Source: Opitutia bacterium (GTDB lineage: Bacteria; Verrucomicrobiota; Verrucomicrobiia; Opitutales; Opitutaceae). From it: a stretch of 64,000 bases of DNA. The stretch spans positions 62,001 through 126,000 of the forward strand of contig JACRHS010000018.1 of the NCBI GenBank assembly GCA_016217595.1. Reading direction: 5' to 3'. Positions within the stretch are counted from its first letter, which is position 1, and the number at the start of each line of letters is the position of its first letter. Below, in pieces: positions 36,739 through 46,610 of the stretch. The position numbers and the translations under genes were made by a program. The notes beneath the pieces were generated by a model. That model did no database searches. It had not been told where the DNA came from and saw nothing but the letters and a program-made list of their open reading frames with translations.

Positions 36739-36852
36739 TTAGAAACCTCGCGGCCCGCCGGTCGGCGTAACGACGACGAGTACAACGGCGACGACGACCG
36801 CGAGGGCGAGAGCCGGGCGGGAGGCGAAGGAGGTCGTGCCGGAGAGGTTCAT
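36739..36852 (-). CDS. ilvBN leader peptide
   Basis: A 37-residue ORF, ATG at 36852 and TAA at 36739-36741, contains the run ALALAVVVAVVLVVV. Eleven of 14 residues from Leu15 to Val28 are Leu or Val. Its stop is 16 bases before the terminator hairpin of the ilvBN leader. Ribosome stalling at these codons when charged Val/Leu tRNA is scarce would favour the alternative antiterminator. The peptide itself needs no function. This is the standard design of branched-chain amino acid attenuators in proteobacteria and actinobacteria. Confidence 0.8.
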   Translation of the reverse strand: MNLSGTTSFASRPALALAVVVAVVLVVVTPTGGPRGF

Positions 36853-36992
36853 GAAGAGTGCGGGAAGAAGAGCCGGGCGCGCCGCTTTGTCAAGGCGCGA
36901 GGCGATTCGGCGGGGCGGCGCCCCGGTGCCGGCCGCCGGGAAAAGCCGCTGGGTGTTTGCGTTGCGCGCCAGGCGTGCTTCTTTCGGCGGAC

Positions 36993-37721
36993 ATGCCCAA
37001 CGCATCCAATCCCGTCGGTCGCAAACTGGCGCGCCATCGCGCGGCGACGCCCGCGCTGTTGTTCGCCAACAACCGCGCGTGGTCCCGCCAGCGGCATGCG
37101 CAAGATCCCGAGTTTTTCCGCAAACTGGCGCGACAGCAGAATCCCGCCTACCTGTGGATCGGTTGCGCCGACAGCCGCGTGCCGGCCAACGAGATTGTCG
37201 GGTTGCTGCCGGGCGAACTCTTCGTGCATCGCAACGTGGCGAACGTCGTCGTGCACACCGATCTGAACTGCCTGTCGGTGCTCCAGTTCGCCGTCGATCT
37301 GCTCCGGGTGCGGCACATCATCGTGTGCGGTCACTACGGTTGCAGCGGCATCCGGACGGCGTTGCGTGGCGAGCGCGTTGGCCTCGCCGACAACTGGCTG
37401 CGTCATGTGCAGGATGTGCGCACCAAGCACGAGCCGTTGCTGGCCGCGCTCCCCGCCACCGGCCCGGGGCGCTACGACCGGCTGTGCGAGCTCAACGTGA
37501 TCGAGCAGGTCGTCAACGTGGGCCTGACCACCATCGTGCAGGACGCCTGGGCGCGCGGGCAGCAACTCTCCGTGCACGGCTGGATCTACGGTTTGAGCGA
37601 CGGGCTGCTGCACGATCTGCGCGCCTCGGCCAGCGCGCCCGAGGAACTCCTCGCCAACTACCAGCAGGCATTGCAGGCGTTGGAGCGTCCGGAAAAGCCC
37701 GCGGCGCGACGTAGCGCGTAA
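36993..37721 (+). CDS. beta-class carbonic anhydrase
   Basis: The 242-residue product is the classic can/cynT-type enzyme that interconverts CO2 and bicarbonate. Zinc ligands are in WIGCADSRVPANEIVGLLPG (Cys, with the Asp-Arg dyad) and IIVCGHYGCSGI (His and Cys). HRNVANVV and the C-terminal VHGWIYGLSDG are also typical. The frame is open from 36858, but the ATG at 36993 (MPNASNPVG) is the natural start. It is divergent from the ilvBN leader with 140 bases between them; this gap must hold both promoters. Confidence 0.9.
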   Translation: MPNASNPVGRKLARHRAATPALLFANNRAWSRQRHAQDPEFFRKLARQQNPAYLWIGCADSRVPANEIVGLLPGELFVHRNVANVVVHTDLNCLSVLQFAVDLLRVRHIIVCGHYGCSGIRTALRGERVGLADNWLRHVQDVRTKHEPLLAALPATGPGRYDRLCELNVIEQVVNVGLTTIVQDAWARGQQLSVHGWIYGLSDGLLHDLRASASAPEELLANYQQALQALERPEKPAARRSA

Positions 37722-37818
37722 GGAAAATCGGCGGCGGATTTCGCGTTTTGCCGCTCGCGTTTCGAACGAGGCGCGCAACGTTACCGGCGACACTTTGGCG
37801 CGCAACGAAGGGCTTTTT

Positions 37819-38745
37819 ATGAAAATGAATCGTCGTCGGTTTATCGCCACCTCGCTGGCCGGGGCGGGCACGGTTATGTGGGGCGGGTTAACCGCGACGG
37901 CCGCCGCACCGATGGCTCCGGACCCGTTTACGCGCGTGCCGCTCGGAAAGTCCGGGCTCATGGTGTCGCGCATCGGCATGGGCACCGGCGTGCGCGGCAG
38001 CCGACGGCAGTCGAACCTCACGCGCATGGGCACCGAGAAGGCGGTGCGCTTGTTGCATTACGCGTGGGACGCCGGGGTTCGCTTCTACGATTGCGCCGAC
38101 AGCTATGGCACGCACGGGCTGATCCGGGAGGCGTTTCGCGGCAAGCCGCGCGATGCGTACGTGATTTGCTCCAAGCTTTGGATGAGCCGGCCCGAGGCGT
38201 TGCCCGACAACGATGCGCTGACGCCGAAGAAAGCGCTGGAGCGTTTCCGCCGCGAACTCGGCACCGATTACGTCGATCTGGTGCAGATCCACTGCATGAC
38301 GGCGCCGGGGTGGTTCGACCAATTTCGGCGGCAGGCCGACGAGCTGGAGGAGTTGCGCCAACAAGGCGTGATTCGCGCCCACGGCGTTTCGATCCACTCG
38401 CTGGACGCGCTCAAGGCGTGCGTCGGGCTGCCGTGGGTACAGGTCGTGCATGCGCGCATCAATGCCTACGGCGCCAACATGGACGACAAGGACCCGGCGC
38501 GCGTGGCCCCGGTGTTGCAGGACCTGCACCGCGCCGGCAAGGGCGTGCTGGGCATGAAGCTGATCGGCGAGGGCAAATTCACCAAGGAGCCCGCCAAGAT
38601 CGACGAGTCGCTCAAGTATGTGCTGGGGCTCGGCGCGGTCGACGCGATGCTGGTCGGCTTCGAGGCCGAGGCGCAGATCGACGATTTCGCGGCGCGACTG
38701 AAAACCGCGATGGTGGCGATGCCGGCCGCGGCGGGTGCCGTTTGA
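37819..38745 (+). CDS. Tat-exported aldo/keto reductase
   Basis: The 308-residue product starts MKMNRRRFIATSLAGAGTVMW, a twin-arginine signal, so the enzyme is folded and exported. The aldo/keto reductase barrel shows the tetrad regions FYDCADSYGTHGL (Asp and Tyr), VICSKLWM (Lys) and DLVQIHCM (His), then GVSIHSLDALKAC. The late motif GVLGMKLIGEGKF is normal for bacterial members. The substrate is unknown. Periplasmic members of this family are common in organisms rich in exported oxidoreductases. The ATG at 37819 or the one 6 bases later both keep the Tat motif. Confidence 0.85.
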   Translation: MKMNRRRFIATSLAGAGTVMWGGLTATAAAPMAPDPFTRVPLGKSGLMVSRIGMGTGVRGSRRQSNLTRMGTEKAVRLLHYAWDAGVRFYDCADSYGTHGLIREAFRGKPRDAYVICSKLWMSRPEALPDNDALTPKKALERFRRELGTDYVDLVQIHCMTAPGWFDQFRRQADELEELRQQGVIRAHGVSIHSLDALKACVGLPWVQVVHARINAYGANMDDKDPARVAPVLQDLHRAGKGVLGMKLIGEGKFTKEPAKIDESLKYVLGLGAVDAMLVGFEAEAQIDDFAARLKTAMVAMPAAAGAV

Positions 38746-38781
38746 TCCAACGCGTTCGCGTCCGCCGGCGCGGCGGCGCGG

Positions 38782-39825
38782 TTACGGCAGCTCGCTCAAG
38801 TCGTCGAGCACGATGGCGCCCTGCGGACCGAAGCCGACCACGTAGAGGTGTTTTCCGTTCTTGGTCGGAATCGCGAGCGTGGGCTCGTCGATGTCGGTGC
38901 CGGCGAAGATGCCCCATTGGCTCATCTCCTGGGTGGTGAGGGCGCGCACGGTGCCGCCGCCGTTCTTGGCGATTTGCTCGCGCAGGCGTTCCTCCAGGTA
39001 GGCGATCTCCTCCAGGTCGCGCAGCAGGCAGCTCTCCTGCTTGTAATCCTTGCCGCTGATGGTGACGACGCCGGGCATGCGGGTGGACTCGCGCTGGCCG
39101 AGATGGCTGCTCTTGCGGTAACGTTTCCACGCGCCCGACTGCACGACGACCGCGGTGGAGAAAAACGATTCGCCCTTGGGCGGCGTGCCCGGTGCGAGCA
39201 GCAAGCGCGTGATCGATTCGGCGGCGGCGGTGACCGCGGCGTCGCTGGCAATTTTGTAACGGATGCCCGCGGGCAATTCCTGCGGGCGCAGCGCGGGGGA
39301 GCGTCCGTTCATCGCCGGGAGCGGATCGCCGGCGCGCTTCACGAGCGAGGTCGAGGGTGCGGCGGAGGCCGCGGGCGTTTTGGGCTTGGGCGGCGGGGCG
39401 GGAGGGGGCGCGAGCGGGGCGAGATCTTCGGGCTGGGAAAGCGCTGGACGGGGATCGTCGCCGGATTTTTTGCGGCGCGCGGCGACCTTGGTCACGCCGG
39501 ACTGGCGCAGGGCCTCCAGCGTGTTGGTGAGGCGGTCGGGCTTCGGGCTTTCGGGTCCCAGCCACAACACGTAGAACGCATCCTTCGCGTACTGATGTTT
39601 GGTGAGGTAATCCTTGAGCTCGCTGTTGCGGATGATCGTGCCCTTGCCGTCGACCAGATAGCCGCCGGAGGAGACGTCGAAGTTGTAATGTTTCCCCTGC
39701 GAGATCTGGCGGCTGAGCTCATCCTGCGAGACGAGCTTGGGCGCGGACGAGGAAGAGCCGAACTGCCCAAACGCCGGCACGAGCGCGCTCAGACTTAGCA
39801 GAAAAAGAAAGACGTTCCGCAACAT
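38782..39825 (-). CDS. secreted hypothetical protein
   Basis: The 347-residue product has a signal peptide (MLRNVFLFLLSLSALVPAFG). Residues about 30-120 form a small domain (VSQDELSRQISQGKHYNFD, YVLWLGPESPKPDRL). A proline-rich linker follows (LAPLAPPPAPPPKPKTP), and then a C-terminal domain of about 180 residues with LPAGIRYKIASDAAVTAAAE and TISGKDYKQESCLLRDLEEI. It ends LYVVGFGPQGAIVLDDLSELP. I do not recognise a family. It faces the aldo/keto reductase gene with 36 bases between stops. The ATG at 39825 starts the signal peptide. Confidence 0.65.
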   Translation of the reverse strand: MLRNVFLFLLSLSALVPAFGQFGSSSSAPKLVSQDELSRQISQGKHYNFDVSSGGYLVDGKGTIIRNSELKDYLTKHQYAKDAFYVLWLGPESPKPDRLTNTLEALRQSGVTKVAARRKKSGDDPRPALSQPEDLAPLAPPPAPPPKPKTPAASAAPSTSLVKRAGDPLPAMNGRSPALRPQELPAGIRYKIASDAAVTAAAESITRLLLAPGTPPKGESFFSTAVVVQSGAWKRYRKSSHLGQRESTRMPGVVTISGKDYKQESCLLRDLEEIAYLEERLREQIAKNGGGTVRALTTQEMSQWGIFAGTDIDEPTLAIPTKNGKHLYVVGFGPQGAIVLDDLSELP

Positions 39826-39876
39826 GGAGCCGGACGGTACGCTCCGCCGATGCCGGTGCAAGCATCGGCGTGTGCA

Positions 39877-42800
39877 TCAGGACAATCGCGCCAGCTCCGC
39901 CTCGTGCTGCTCTTTTTCGAGGGCGATGAAGGTTTCGCTCAACTCGTCCCAACTCTTTTTCGGCGGCTGCGGGCCCTTGACCCACTCGACCTGCCGGCCG
40001 CGCCAGAGCGAATAAATCGCGGGCACGATTTCCAGCGTGAGAATCGTCGAGGTCACGAGGCCGCCGATCATCGGCGCGGCGATGCGCTGGATCGCCTCCG
40101 CGCCCGCGCCGCTCGCCCACAACGCGGGGAGCAAGGCCAGGAGGGTGGTTGCCACCGCCATGAGTTTCGGGCGCACGCGTTGCACGGCGCCATAGGTGAT
40201 CGCCTCGAAGAGATCGTGCTGGGTCTTCATGCGCCCCGCCCGTTGGTAGGCGTGAAACGCCTCATCGAGATAGATGACCATGACGGTGCCGGTCTGCGCC
40301 GCCAGACCGGCGAGGGCGATGATGCCCACCCAGACGGCGATGCTGAGGTTGTAGCCCATCATCCAGAGGAACCAGATGCTCCCGGTCATCGCGAACGGGA
40401 TCGAAAGCAGGATGATGCACGTCTCGGGAATGCTCTTAAAGTTCAGGTAGAGCAGCACGAAAATCAGGACGAGCGTGAGGGGCACGACCAGTTGCAGGCG
40501 GTCTTGCACGCGCAGCATGTGCTCGTACTGGCCGGTCCACTCGAAACGGTAGCCGGCGGGCAAGTGTCCGGCCTGCTCGATCTGTTCGCGCACCGCCTGC
40601 TTGGCCTCGGCCACATAGCCGCCGAGGTCGCGACCGGTCATGTCCACGTACACCCAGCCGGTGAGCGCGCCGTTTTCGTTTTTGATCATCGGCGGGCCGG
40701 CGGTGGTCTTGAATTCGACGAGCTGCCCGAGCGGGACCTGGGCCAGGCGCGCGGTGGCGACGTTCGCCCCGCCCATCGTGGAGGCGCCTTCGCCCTCGGT
40801 GTCCCGCATGGCGGCCAGCGGCACGAGCATGCGTTGAAGTTTCTCCACGTCGTCGCGCCGTTCGCGGCCATAACGCAGGTTGATGCTGTAACGCTCGCGG
40901 CCCTCGATGGTGCGGTCGATGGCCATGCCGCCGATCGCCGTCTCCACCATCATGAGCACGTCTTCGACGTTGAGCCCGTAACGCGCGATCTCGGCGCGAC
41001 GCGGCACGATGTCGAGATAGAGGCCGCCGGTGGTGCGCTCCGAAAATACGCTGCGCGTGCCCGGGATGGCGCGGAGTGTGGTTTCGAGGCGCTCGCCGAG
41101 CTTCGAGATCGTATCGAGATTGGCGCCGTAGATTTTGATGCCGATGGGCGTGCGCACGCCGGTCGAGAGCATGTCGATGCGCGCCTTGATCGGCATCGTC
41201 CACGCGTTGACGAGGCCCGGGAGTTGCAGGGCATTGTCCATCTCCTGCACGAGTTCGTCCCACGATAGCGGGCGCACCTCGGGCCAGATGTGGCGGAGGG
41301 CGCGTTTGCCCCACTCCGGCGCCCACGAGGAGTACCAGCGCGTCTGCGGCACGGTCCGCCATTCGCGCTCGAGCTTCAATTGCACGACGGTCTCGAACAT
41401 CTCCAGCGGCGCGGGATCGGTGGCGGTCTCGGCGCGCCCCGCCTTGCCGTGCACGGTCGCCACCTCGGGGAACTGCTTGATGAGCCGGTCCTGAATTTGC
41501 ATCAGCCGCGTCGCCTCGGTGATGGAGACGGTGGGCAGCGTCGTCGGCATGTAGAGGATCGTGCCCTCGTTGAGCGGAGGCATGAATTCCGAGCCGAGTT
41601 TCTGGTAAATCGGGACCGACGACACCACCGCGACCACGGCGATGGCGATGGAGAGCCGGCGGCGGCGCATGAGCGCGCTGACCCACGGATAATAGAGCCG
41701 GTGCACGAAGCGGCTGATCGGGTGCTTGTGTTCCGGGATGACCTTGGCGCCGGTCATCAACACGATGAGCGCGGGCCCAAGCGTGATGGAGAGAAAGGCG
41801 GCCCACGCCATGGTGAACGTTTTGGTGTAGGCGAGCGGCTTGAAGAGCCGGCCCTCCTGCGCTTCAAGGGTGAAGACCGGCAGGAAGCTCACCGTGATCA
41901 CGAGCAGCGCGAAAAACAGCGGTTTGCCGAGCTGCTTGCACGCGCCGATGATGATCTCCTGGCGCTGGCGGCGCGTGAGGCCGGCGGGCGCATGCTCCAG
42001 TTTCTTGTGCACGTTTTCCACCATCGCCACCGCCTCGTCGGTCAGCACGCCGATGGAGATGGCGATGCCCGCGAGCGACATGATGTTGGCCGTGAGTCCC
42101 ATCAGGTACATCGGGATGAACGCGAGCGCCACCGCGATGGGCAGCGTGATGATGGCGCGCGCCGCACCGCCGAAATCCAGGAGAAACACGATCACCACCA
42201 GCGCCACGATGATCGACTCCTCGACGATCGTGCGCGTGAGCGTGGAAATGGAACGGTTGATCAGATCGGCGCGGTCGTAGGTGGTGACGATCTCCACGCC
42301 CGGCGGCAGCGAGCTCTGCACCTCTGCGAGCCGGGCCTTGACGCGCTCGATCACCTGCAAAACGTTTTGCCCGAAGCGCACCACGACGATGCCGCCGACC
42401 GCCTCGCCCTCGCCGTTGAGATCGCCGGCGCCGCGCCGCATCTCCGGGCCGAGCTGGATGTTGGCCGCGACATCGCGCAACAGGACCGGGTTGCCCTTCG
42501 CATCTGCGCCCACGACGACGAGCCGCAGGTCGTCGAGCGAGGTGATGTAGCCATGCCCGCGCACCAGATAACTCGTGCCGAAACGCTCCAATTCGCGCCC
42601 GCCGACGTCGTTGTTGGCACTGCGGACCGCCGCGATGATGCGGTCGAGCGACACGTTGTAAGCGGCGAGTTTTTCAGGATCGATCTCGATCTGGTACTGC
42701 TTCTGAAAACCGCCGAAGGTGGCGACCTCCGCCACGCCCTCCACGCTCTGTAACCAGTAACGCAGATGCCAGTCCTGGAACGACCGCAGCTCGGCCAGAT

Positions 42801-43296
42801 CGCGTTTCCCCGATTTGTCGACGAGCGCATATTGAAAGCCCCAGCCGACGCCGGTGGCATCGGGCCCGAGCGTCGGGGCGACGCCCGCCGGCAACGACCC
42901 CGCGAGCGACTGCATGTACTCCAGCACGCGCGAACGCGCCCAGTAGATGTCGGTGCCGTCCTTGAAGACGACGTAGACGAACGAGTACCCGAAGAACTAG
43001 TACCCGCGCACCACGCGCACCTGCGGCGCGCCGAGGAGCTTGGTCACGATCGGATAGGTGACCTGGTCCTCGACCAGATTCGGGCTGCGGCCCTCCCACG
43101 CGGTGAACACGATCACCTGCGTGTCGGACAGGTCGGGCAGCGCATCGAGCGGCGTGTGGCGCAGGCTGTAGATGCCGCCGAGGAGCAACGCCCCCACGAG
43201 CAGGAAAACGGTGAACTTGTTGCGCGCGCTCCACTCGATGATGCGCTCGATGAGCGCATCGCGGTGCGGCGGGAAATGAGGTGTGGTGTTATCCAT
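39877..43296 (-). pseudogene. CusA/CzcA-type heavy-metal RND efflux transporter with an in-frame amber codon
   Basis: Read through, the gene encodes 1139 residues of an inner-membrane proton-driven metal pump. It starts MDNTTPHFPPHRDALIERII with the first helix at about residues 28-48. HTPLDALPDLSDTQVIVFT, TENFA-type porter loops, SIGVLTDEAVAMVENVHKKL in the fourth-helix region and KAGRAETATDPAPLEMFETV all follow the family. At 42997-42999 a TAG interrupts VRVVRGY-stop-FFGYSFVYV, where relatives have Ser; TCG to TAG is one base. The rest of the frame is intact. The ARIDML methionine of Cus-type pumps is kept, but the RYGM position reads RYGL. The adaptor gene ends 14 bases upstream. Either the pump is newly inactivated, the codon is suppressed, or the read is wrong. 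Confidence 0.85.
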
Positions 43297-43309
43297 GGCG
43301 GGCCTCGGC

Positions 43310-44674
43310 TCAGTGGTTGTGGCCGCCCGGCGCACTCATGCCGGCGATGGCCGCTTTGAGCTGGCTCTCCGAATCGACGAGGAACAAGGCGCGCGCCACG
43401 ACCTTTTCTCCATCGGCCAGGCCGCCGAGGACTTCGTAGTGGTCGTCCGTCTTGGCGCCGATCCGCACCTCGCGCGGCTCGAAATGTCCGTCGGCGCGCG
43501 GCACGAAGGCGACGAAGCGCGTGCCGGTGTCGATCACTGCGGCGGCGGGGACGGTGAGCTTCTCGCCGAGCGCGACTTCGATCTCGACCTGGGCCCACAT
43601 CGAGGGGCGCAGCGTGTGCTCGGGATTGGCGAGCACCAGGCGCAGCTCGGCGCGCCGCGACTGGGCCTCGATATGCGGATAGATGAATGCGACCGTGCTT
43701 TCGCGCACCTGTCCGGCAAGGGCGGGGAAGACGACCCGCGCTTTCTGGCCGACAGCGATGCGCGCGGAATCCGACTCCGGCACTGCGGCGCGCACCCACA
43801 AGGGATCGAGCGCAGCAATCTCGTACAACGTCTCGCCAGCCATGAACGCTTTGCCCGCGACCGCGGTCTTCGCGACGATGTGACCCGCCACCGGCGAGCG
43901 CATGGGCAACTCGTCGAAGGCGCGGCCGGCGCGTTCGAGCGCGGCGATTTCCTCGTCGGCAACCTGCCAGAGCGCGAGCCGCCGCCGGGCGGTCTCCGCC
44001 AGTTGTTTTGTCGCGTCGCGCTGCGGATCATCGGCCGGCCCGGCGAACGAGGCGAGCTGCCGATGGGCGAGCAGGTACTCGTTTTGCGCGGCCAGGAGCT
44101 CCGGGCTGTAAACGGTGAAGAGTATCGCGCCCGCGGCCACTTCCTGACCGGTGGCGTTGACGCGCAGCTCGCGGATCCAGCCGCCGAAACGCGGCGCGAT
44201 GCGCGCGTACCGGGTTTCGTCGTGCTCCAGCGTGGCGGTGGCGCGCACCATCTGCGTGAGCACGCGTTTCGTGACTGTCTCGGTGGTCAGGCCGATCAAT
44301 TGCTGTTTCTCCGACGAGAGCATGATCGCGGTGCGGCCCGGCACGTCGGGACCGGCCGCCGGCGCGGGCGTGAGCTTCATGTTGCACTCGGGGCACAGGC
44401 CGGGCTTGTCGCTGCGCACCTGCGGGCACATCGAGCAGGTGTAGACGGAACTCTGCGCCGGCGTTTTCGCGGCCGGCGCGGCGTCCTTGATCGGCACGAG
44501 CTTCATGTTGCAGATCGGGCAATCGCCGAGGCGGTCGCTCACGTAAGTCGGGTGCATCGGGCAGTGGTATTTCTGCCCGGAGGCGTGATCGCCCCCGGTC
44601 TTCGCACAGCCGGCGAACACGAGCGCCAACACCGCCGCGGTTATGAGGAGGAAAATTCTTTTAGGAGTGCGCAT
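43310..44674 (-). CDS. RND efflux periplasmic adaptor with two heavy-metal-binding domains
   Basis: The 454-residue product starts with a lipoprotein signal (LVFAGC, lipid anchor at about Cys22). Two HMBD modules follow in tandem: YHCPMHPTYVSDRLGDCPIC-NMKL and YTCSMCPQVRSDKPGLCPEC-NMKL. Such Cys/Met/His modules are linked to Cu/Ag handling in CusB-like adaptors. Then come the membrane-fusion parts: ARIAPRFGGWIRELRVNATG, the hairpin, RSPVAGHIVAKTAVAGKAF and the beta barrel. The tail ends GGHNH. It connects the RND pump to the TolC-like channel. The ATG at 44674 is used, since the frame's earlier start is only a TTG. Confidence 0.9.
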   Translation of the reverse strand: MRTPKRIFLLITAAVLALVFAGCAKTGGDHASGQKYHCPMHPTYVSDRLGDCPICNMKLVPIKDAAPAAKTPAQSSVYTCSMCPQVRSDKPGLCPECNMKLTPAPAAGPDVPGRTAIMLSSEKQQLIGLTTETVTKRVLTQMVRATATLEHDETRYARIAPRFGGWIRELRVNATGQEVAAGAILFTVYSPELLAAQNEYLLAHRQLASFAGPADDPQRDATKQLAETARRRLALWQVADEEIAALERAGRAFDELPMRSPVAGHIVAKTAVAGKAFMAGETLYEIAALDPLWVRAAVPESDSARIAVGQKARVVFPALAGQVRESTVAFIYPHIEAQSRRAELRLVLANPEHTLRPSMWAQVEIEVALGEKLTVPAAAVIDTGTRFVAFVPRADGHFEPREVRIGAKTDDHYEVLGGLADGEKVVARALFLVDSESQLKAAIAGMSAPGGHNH

Positions 44675-44710
44675 GACGAAAAAGTTCAAAGTTAAACAAG
44701 GTGGAAACCA

Positions 44711-46072
44711 TCAGGGCGGATTGGCGCCGGTCGTCGTTGTCCTGGCGGTGAGTTCCGCGTTTTGCCCGAGGCAGCACAGGGTGAGCTCGGTCAGCGCCAG
44801 TTCGCGCTGGGTTTGGGCGGCGAGGAGTTGCAGCTCCAGTTCGAGGAGCATCCGTTGCGCCATGAGCACGTCGGCGAAGCTCGTCTGACTGCCGAGGTAG
44901 CCGGCGCGGACGAGCGCGAGCTGGCGCTCGGCGTTGGGGCGCAACGTATCGTTCACCAGTCGCAGCTGGCGGTCGGCCTCGCGCAGGCGGAACACGTTTT
45001 CCGCGACTTCCACCGCCAGCGCGACCTGTTCGGTGTCGAGACGGGCGGAGGCGGCGCGCTGGCCGGCCTGGCCGGCGGCGATCTGCGCGGTGATTTGTTT
45101 GCGCCAGATCGGCAGCGTCACGCCGAGCGACGGACGCCACATCCACGGCGCGGCCTTCACATCGGCTTCGAGGCCGGCGCTGAAATCCGGGCGCCTGGCC
45201 AGTGTCGCCGCGCGCAACGAGGCCTCGGCCATGCGTATTTCGGCGGCCATGACCTTGAGCCGCGGATTGTGGATGAATGCCAGGGCCAGCCATTGGTCGG
45301 CCTCGTAAGCGAGTTCGGTGGTTTCGCGCCGGTTGGGGATGGGCGGATTGGGCGCGTCGGCGCGCAGGCCGAGCGCGGCTTTGAACTGGGTGCGCAACCG
45401 CGTGCGCTCGTCCTCCATCGTGGCAATTTCGGCGGCGAGGCGCGCCACCTCCGCCTGTCCGCGGAGCACTTCGGCGAGCGGCGCCTTGCCGGCTTCGCTT
45501 TGCCGGCGCGCATTCGTTTCCAGCTCGCCGAGCAACGCGAGCAGGCTCCGGTTCACGCGGATTTTTTCGCCGAGGAAAAACAGCTCCTGATAAGTTCGCT
45601 TGGTGGTCAGGGCGACGCGTTGCAGCTCCGTTTCGAAGGTGTGGAACTTCGCCTGCGCCTCGGCTGAGGCCACGGCGACGCGCGCCGCCACTTTGCCCTG
45701 TCCGGGAAATTCGGCCATCAGGCCCGGCATCAACGTTTCGAGCATGCGGCCGAAATCGGCCGACAACGTCAGGCGCGGATCGGGCAGCGCCCGCTCGGCC
45801 GTGGTGCGCTCGACCGCCGCGACCCAGTCGTAGAACGCCGCCTCGATTTGCGGGTGGTTGAGCGCGGCAAAGCGCATGAAATCATCCAGCGGCGAGTCGG
45901 CGCGCAGCTCTGGCAGGGCCGGCCGGCGGTTGTCCGGCCGGTAGGTGTGTTGCAATTCGGACGCCTGCCGTCGGACGGCCAGCTCCGCTGGCGACGGGCG
46001 TGTGGCGCAGCCGGTGAGCAGTGCGACCAGGCCGGTCAACGCCGCGACGGACGATGGATAAAGCGTTCGCAT
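44711..46072 (-). CDS. TolC-family outer membrane efflux lipoprotein
   Basis: The 453-residue product starts MRTLYPSSVAALTGLVALLTGC, a lipoprotein signal with Cys at about 22. Two alpha-helical OEP repeats follow: LNHPQIEAAFYDWVAAVERT ... ALPDPRLTLSADFG and FIHNPRLKVMAAEIRMAEAS ... RRPDFSAGLEADV. The ending has the coiled pattern LVRAGYLGSQTSFADVLMAQ of CusC/CzcC proteins. It forms the outer-membrane channel of the tripartite pump. The frame is open to 46324, but the region before the ATG at 46072 is non-coding in character. It lies between the YHS gene and the adaptor gene in one leftward operon. Confidence 0.88.
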   Translation of the reverse strand: MRTLYPSSVAALTGLVALLTGCATRPSPAELAVRRQASELQHTYRPDNRRPALPELRADSPLDDFMRFAALNHPQIEAAFYDWVAAVERTTAERALPDPRLTLSADFGRMLETLMPGLMAEFPGQGKVAARVAVASAEAQAKFHTFETELQRVALTTKRTYQELFFLGEKIRVNRSLLALLGELETNARRQSEAGKAPLAEVLRGQAEVARLAAEIATMEDERTRLRTQFKAALGLRADAPNPPIPNRRETTELAYEADQWLALAFIHNPRLKVMAAEIRMAEASLRAATLARRPDFSAGLEADVKAAPWMWRPSLGVTLPIWRKQITAQIAAGQAGQRAASARLDTEQVALAVEVAENVFRLREADRQLRLVNDTLRPNAERQLALVRAGYLGSQTSFADVLMAQRMLLELELQLLAAQTQRELALTELTLCCLGQNAELTARTTTTGANPP

Positions 46073-46203
46073 GATGAGCAGGCGCGAATGGAATGTAGAC
46101 GATGAACTCGGCCGCCGATCGCCAGTGCTGCCGGTGTGTGCGTGTGTGCAGCGCTGGCGGCGGCGGGTGAAGCAGTGCGCGGGCGAGGTTGCGGGCGGAC
46201 GGA

Positions 46204-46545
46204 TTAGTGGTTGTGCCCGGCGTGCGGGTCGGCTTTGGCGGCGGGAGCCTTGGCCGCGGCTTCGTCGAGTTTCTTCAGGTACTTGGCCGGATCTTTCTCG
46301 AATTTCTTGATGCAGCTCTTGCAACAGAAACGCACGAGGCGGTCGGGCTGGCCGGCTTGTTTGTACGTGTAATCAATGGGCGCGCCCATTTCGCCGAGCT
46401 TTTCGCCCGAGACGACGCACGTCGCGAGCGGGTAGGCGGCGGGTTTGGCGCTCTTGTCGGCAGGCGAACCGGCGGCGGCGCTGGCGAGGACGGAGAACAG
46501 CCCGAGGGCGGCGGTGAGGAAGGCTAGTTTGACGAGTGATTTCAT
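46204..46545 (-). CDS. secreted YHS/TRASH-like metal-binding protein
   Basis: The 113-residue product has a signal peptide (MKSLVKLAFLTAALGLFSVLASAAA). A small metal-binding domain follows: LATCVVSGEKLGEMGAPIDY, then RFCCKSCIKKFEKDPAKYLKKL. CVVSG ... CCKSC ... FEKDPAKYL is the pattern of YHS/TRASH domains. The tail is Ala/Lys-rich and ends in DPHAGHNH, a His-rich end also seen on the adaptor. It probably binds metal in the periplasm. It is the first gene of the leftward efflux operon and is preceded by the same promoter-like motif as the divergent sigma-factor module. Confidence 0.8.
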   Translation of the reverse strand: MKSLVKLAFLTAALGLFSVLASAAAGSPADKSAKPAAYPLATCVVSGEKLGEMGAPIDYTYKQAGQPDRLVRFCCKSCIKKFEKDPAKYLKKLDEAAAKAPAAKADPHAGHNH

Positions 46546-46572
46546 AGTGATGAGTGAAGGGTTCAGCACGTG

Positions 46573-46597
46573 ATAACCCGGCCGCCGGAAAATCCCT
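46573..46597 (-). promoter_or_regulatory. candidate ECF-type promoter of the efflux operon
   Basis: Read leftward: AGGGATTTT (46597-46589), 11 bases, GTTAT (46577-46573), then 27 bases to the YHS ATG at 46545. The same motif with the same 11-base spacing lies back to back on the other strand, and with 12 bases before the second module at 62.3 kb. The two -35-like elements form the inverted repeat AAAATCCCTC/GAGGGATTTT around an 11-base centre. Confidence 0.6.
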
Positions 46598-46610
46598 CGA
46601 AATTTTTGTG

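Noticed and set aside
34895..36742. 615-codon plus-strand ORF opposite ilvB
   Set aside because: ilvB is certain and the opposite frame is its codon shadow.
41290..42753. 487-codon plus-strand ORF opposite the RND pump
   Set aside because: Arg/His/Asp-rich mirror of the pump sequence with no family features.
42997..42999. Pyrrolysine or other programmed amber decoding in the pump gene
   Set aside because: Relatives have serine here, the position is not an active site, and one-base change from TCG is the simpler explanation.
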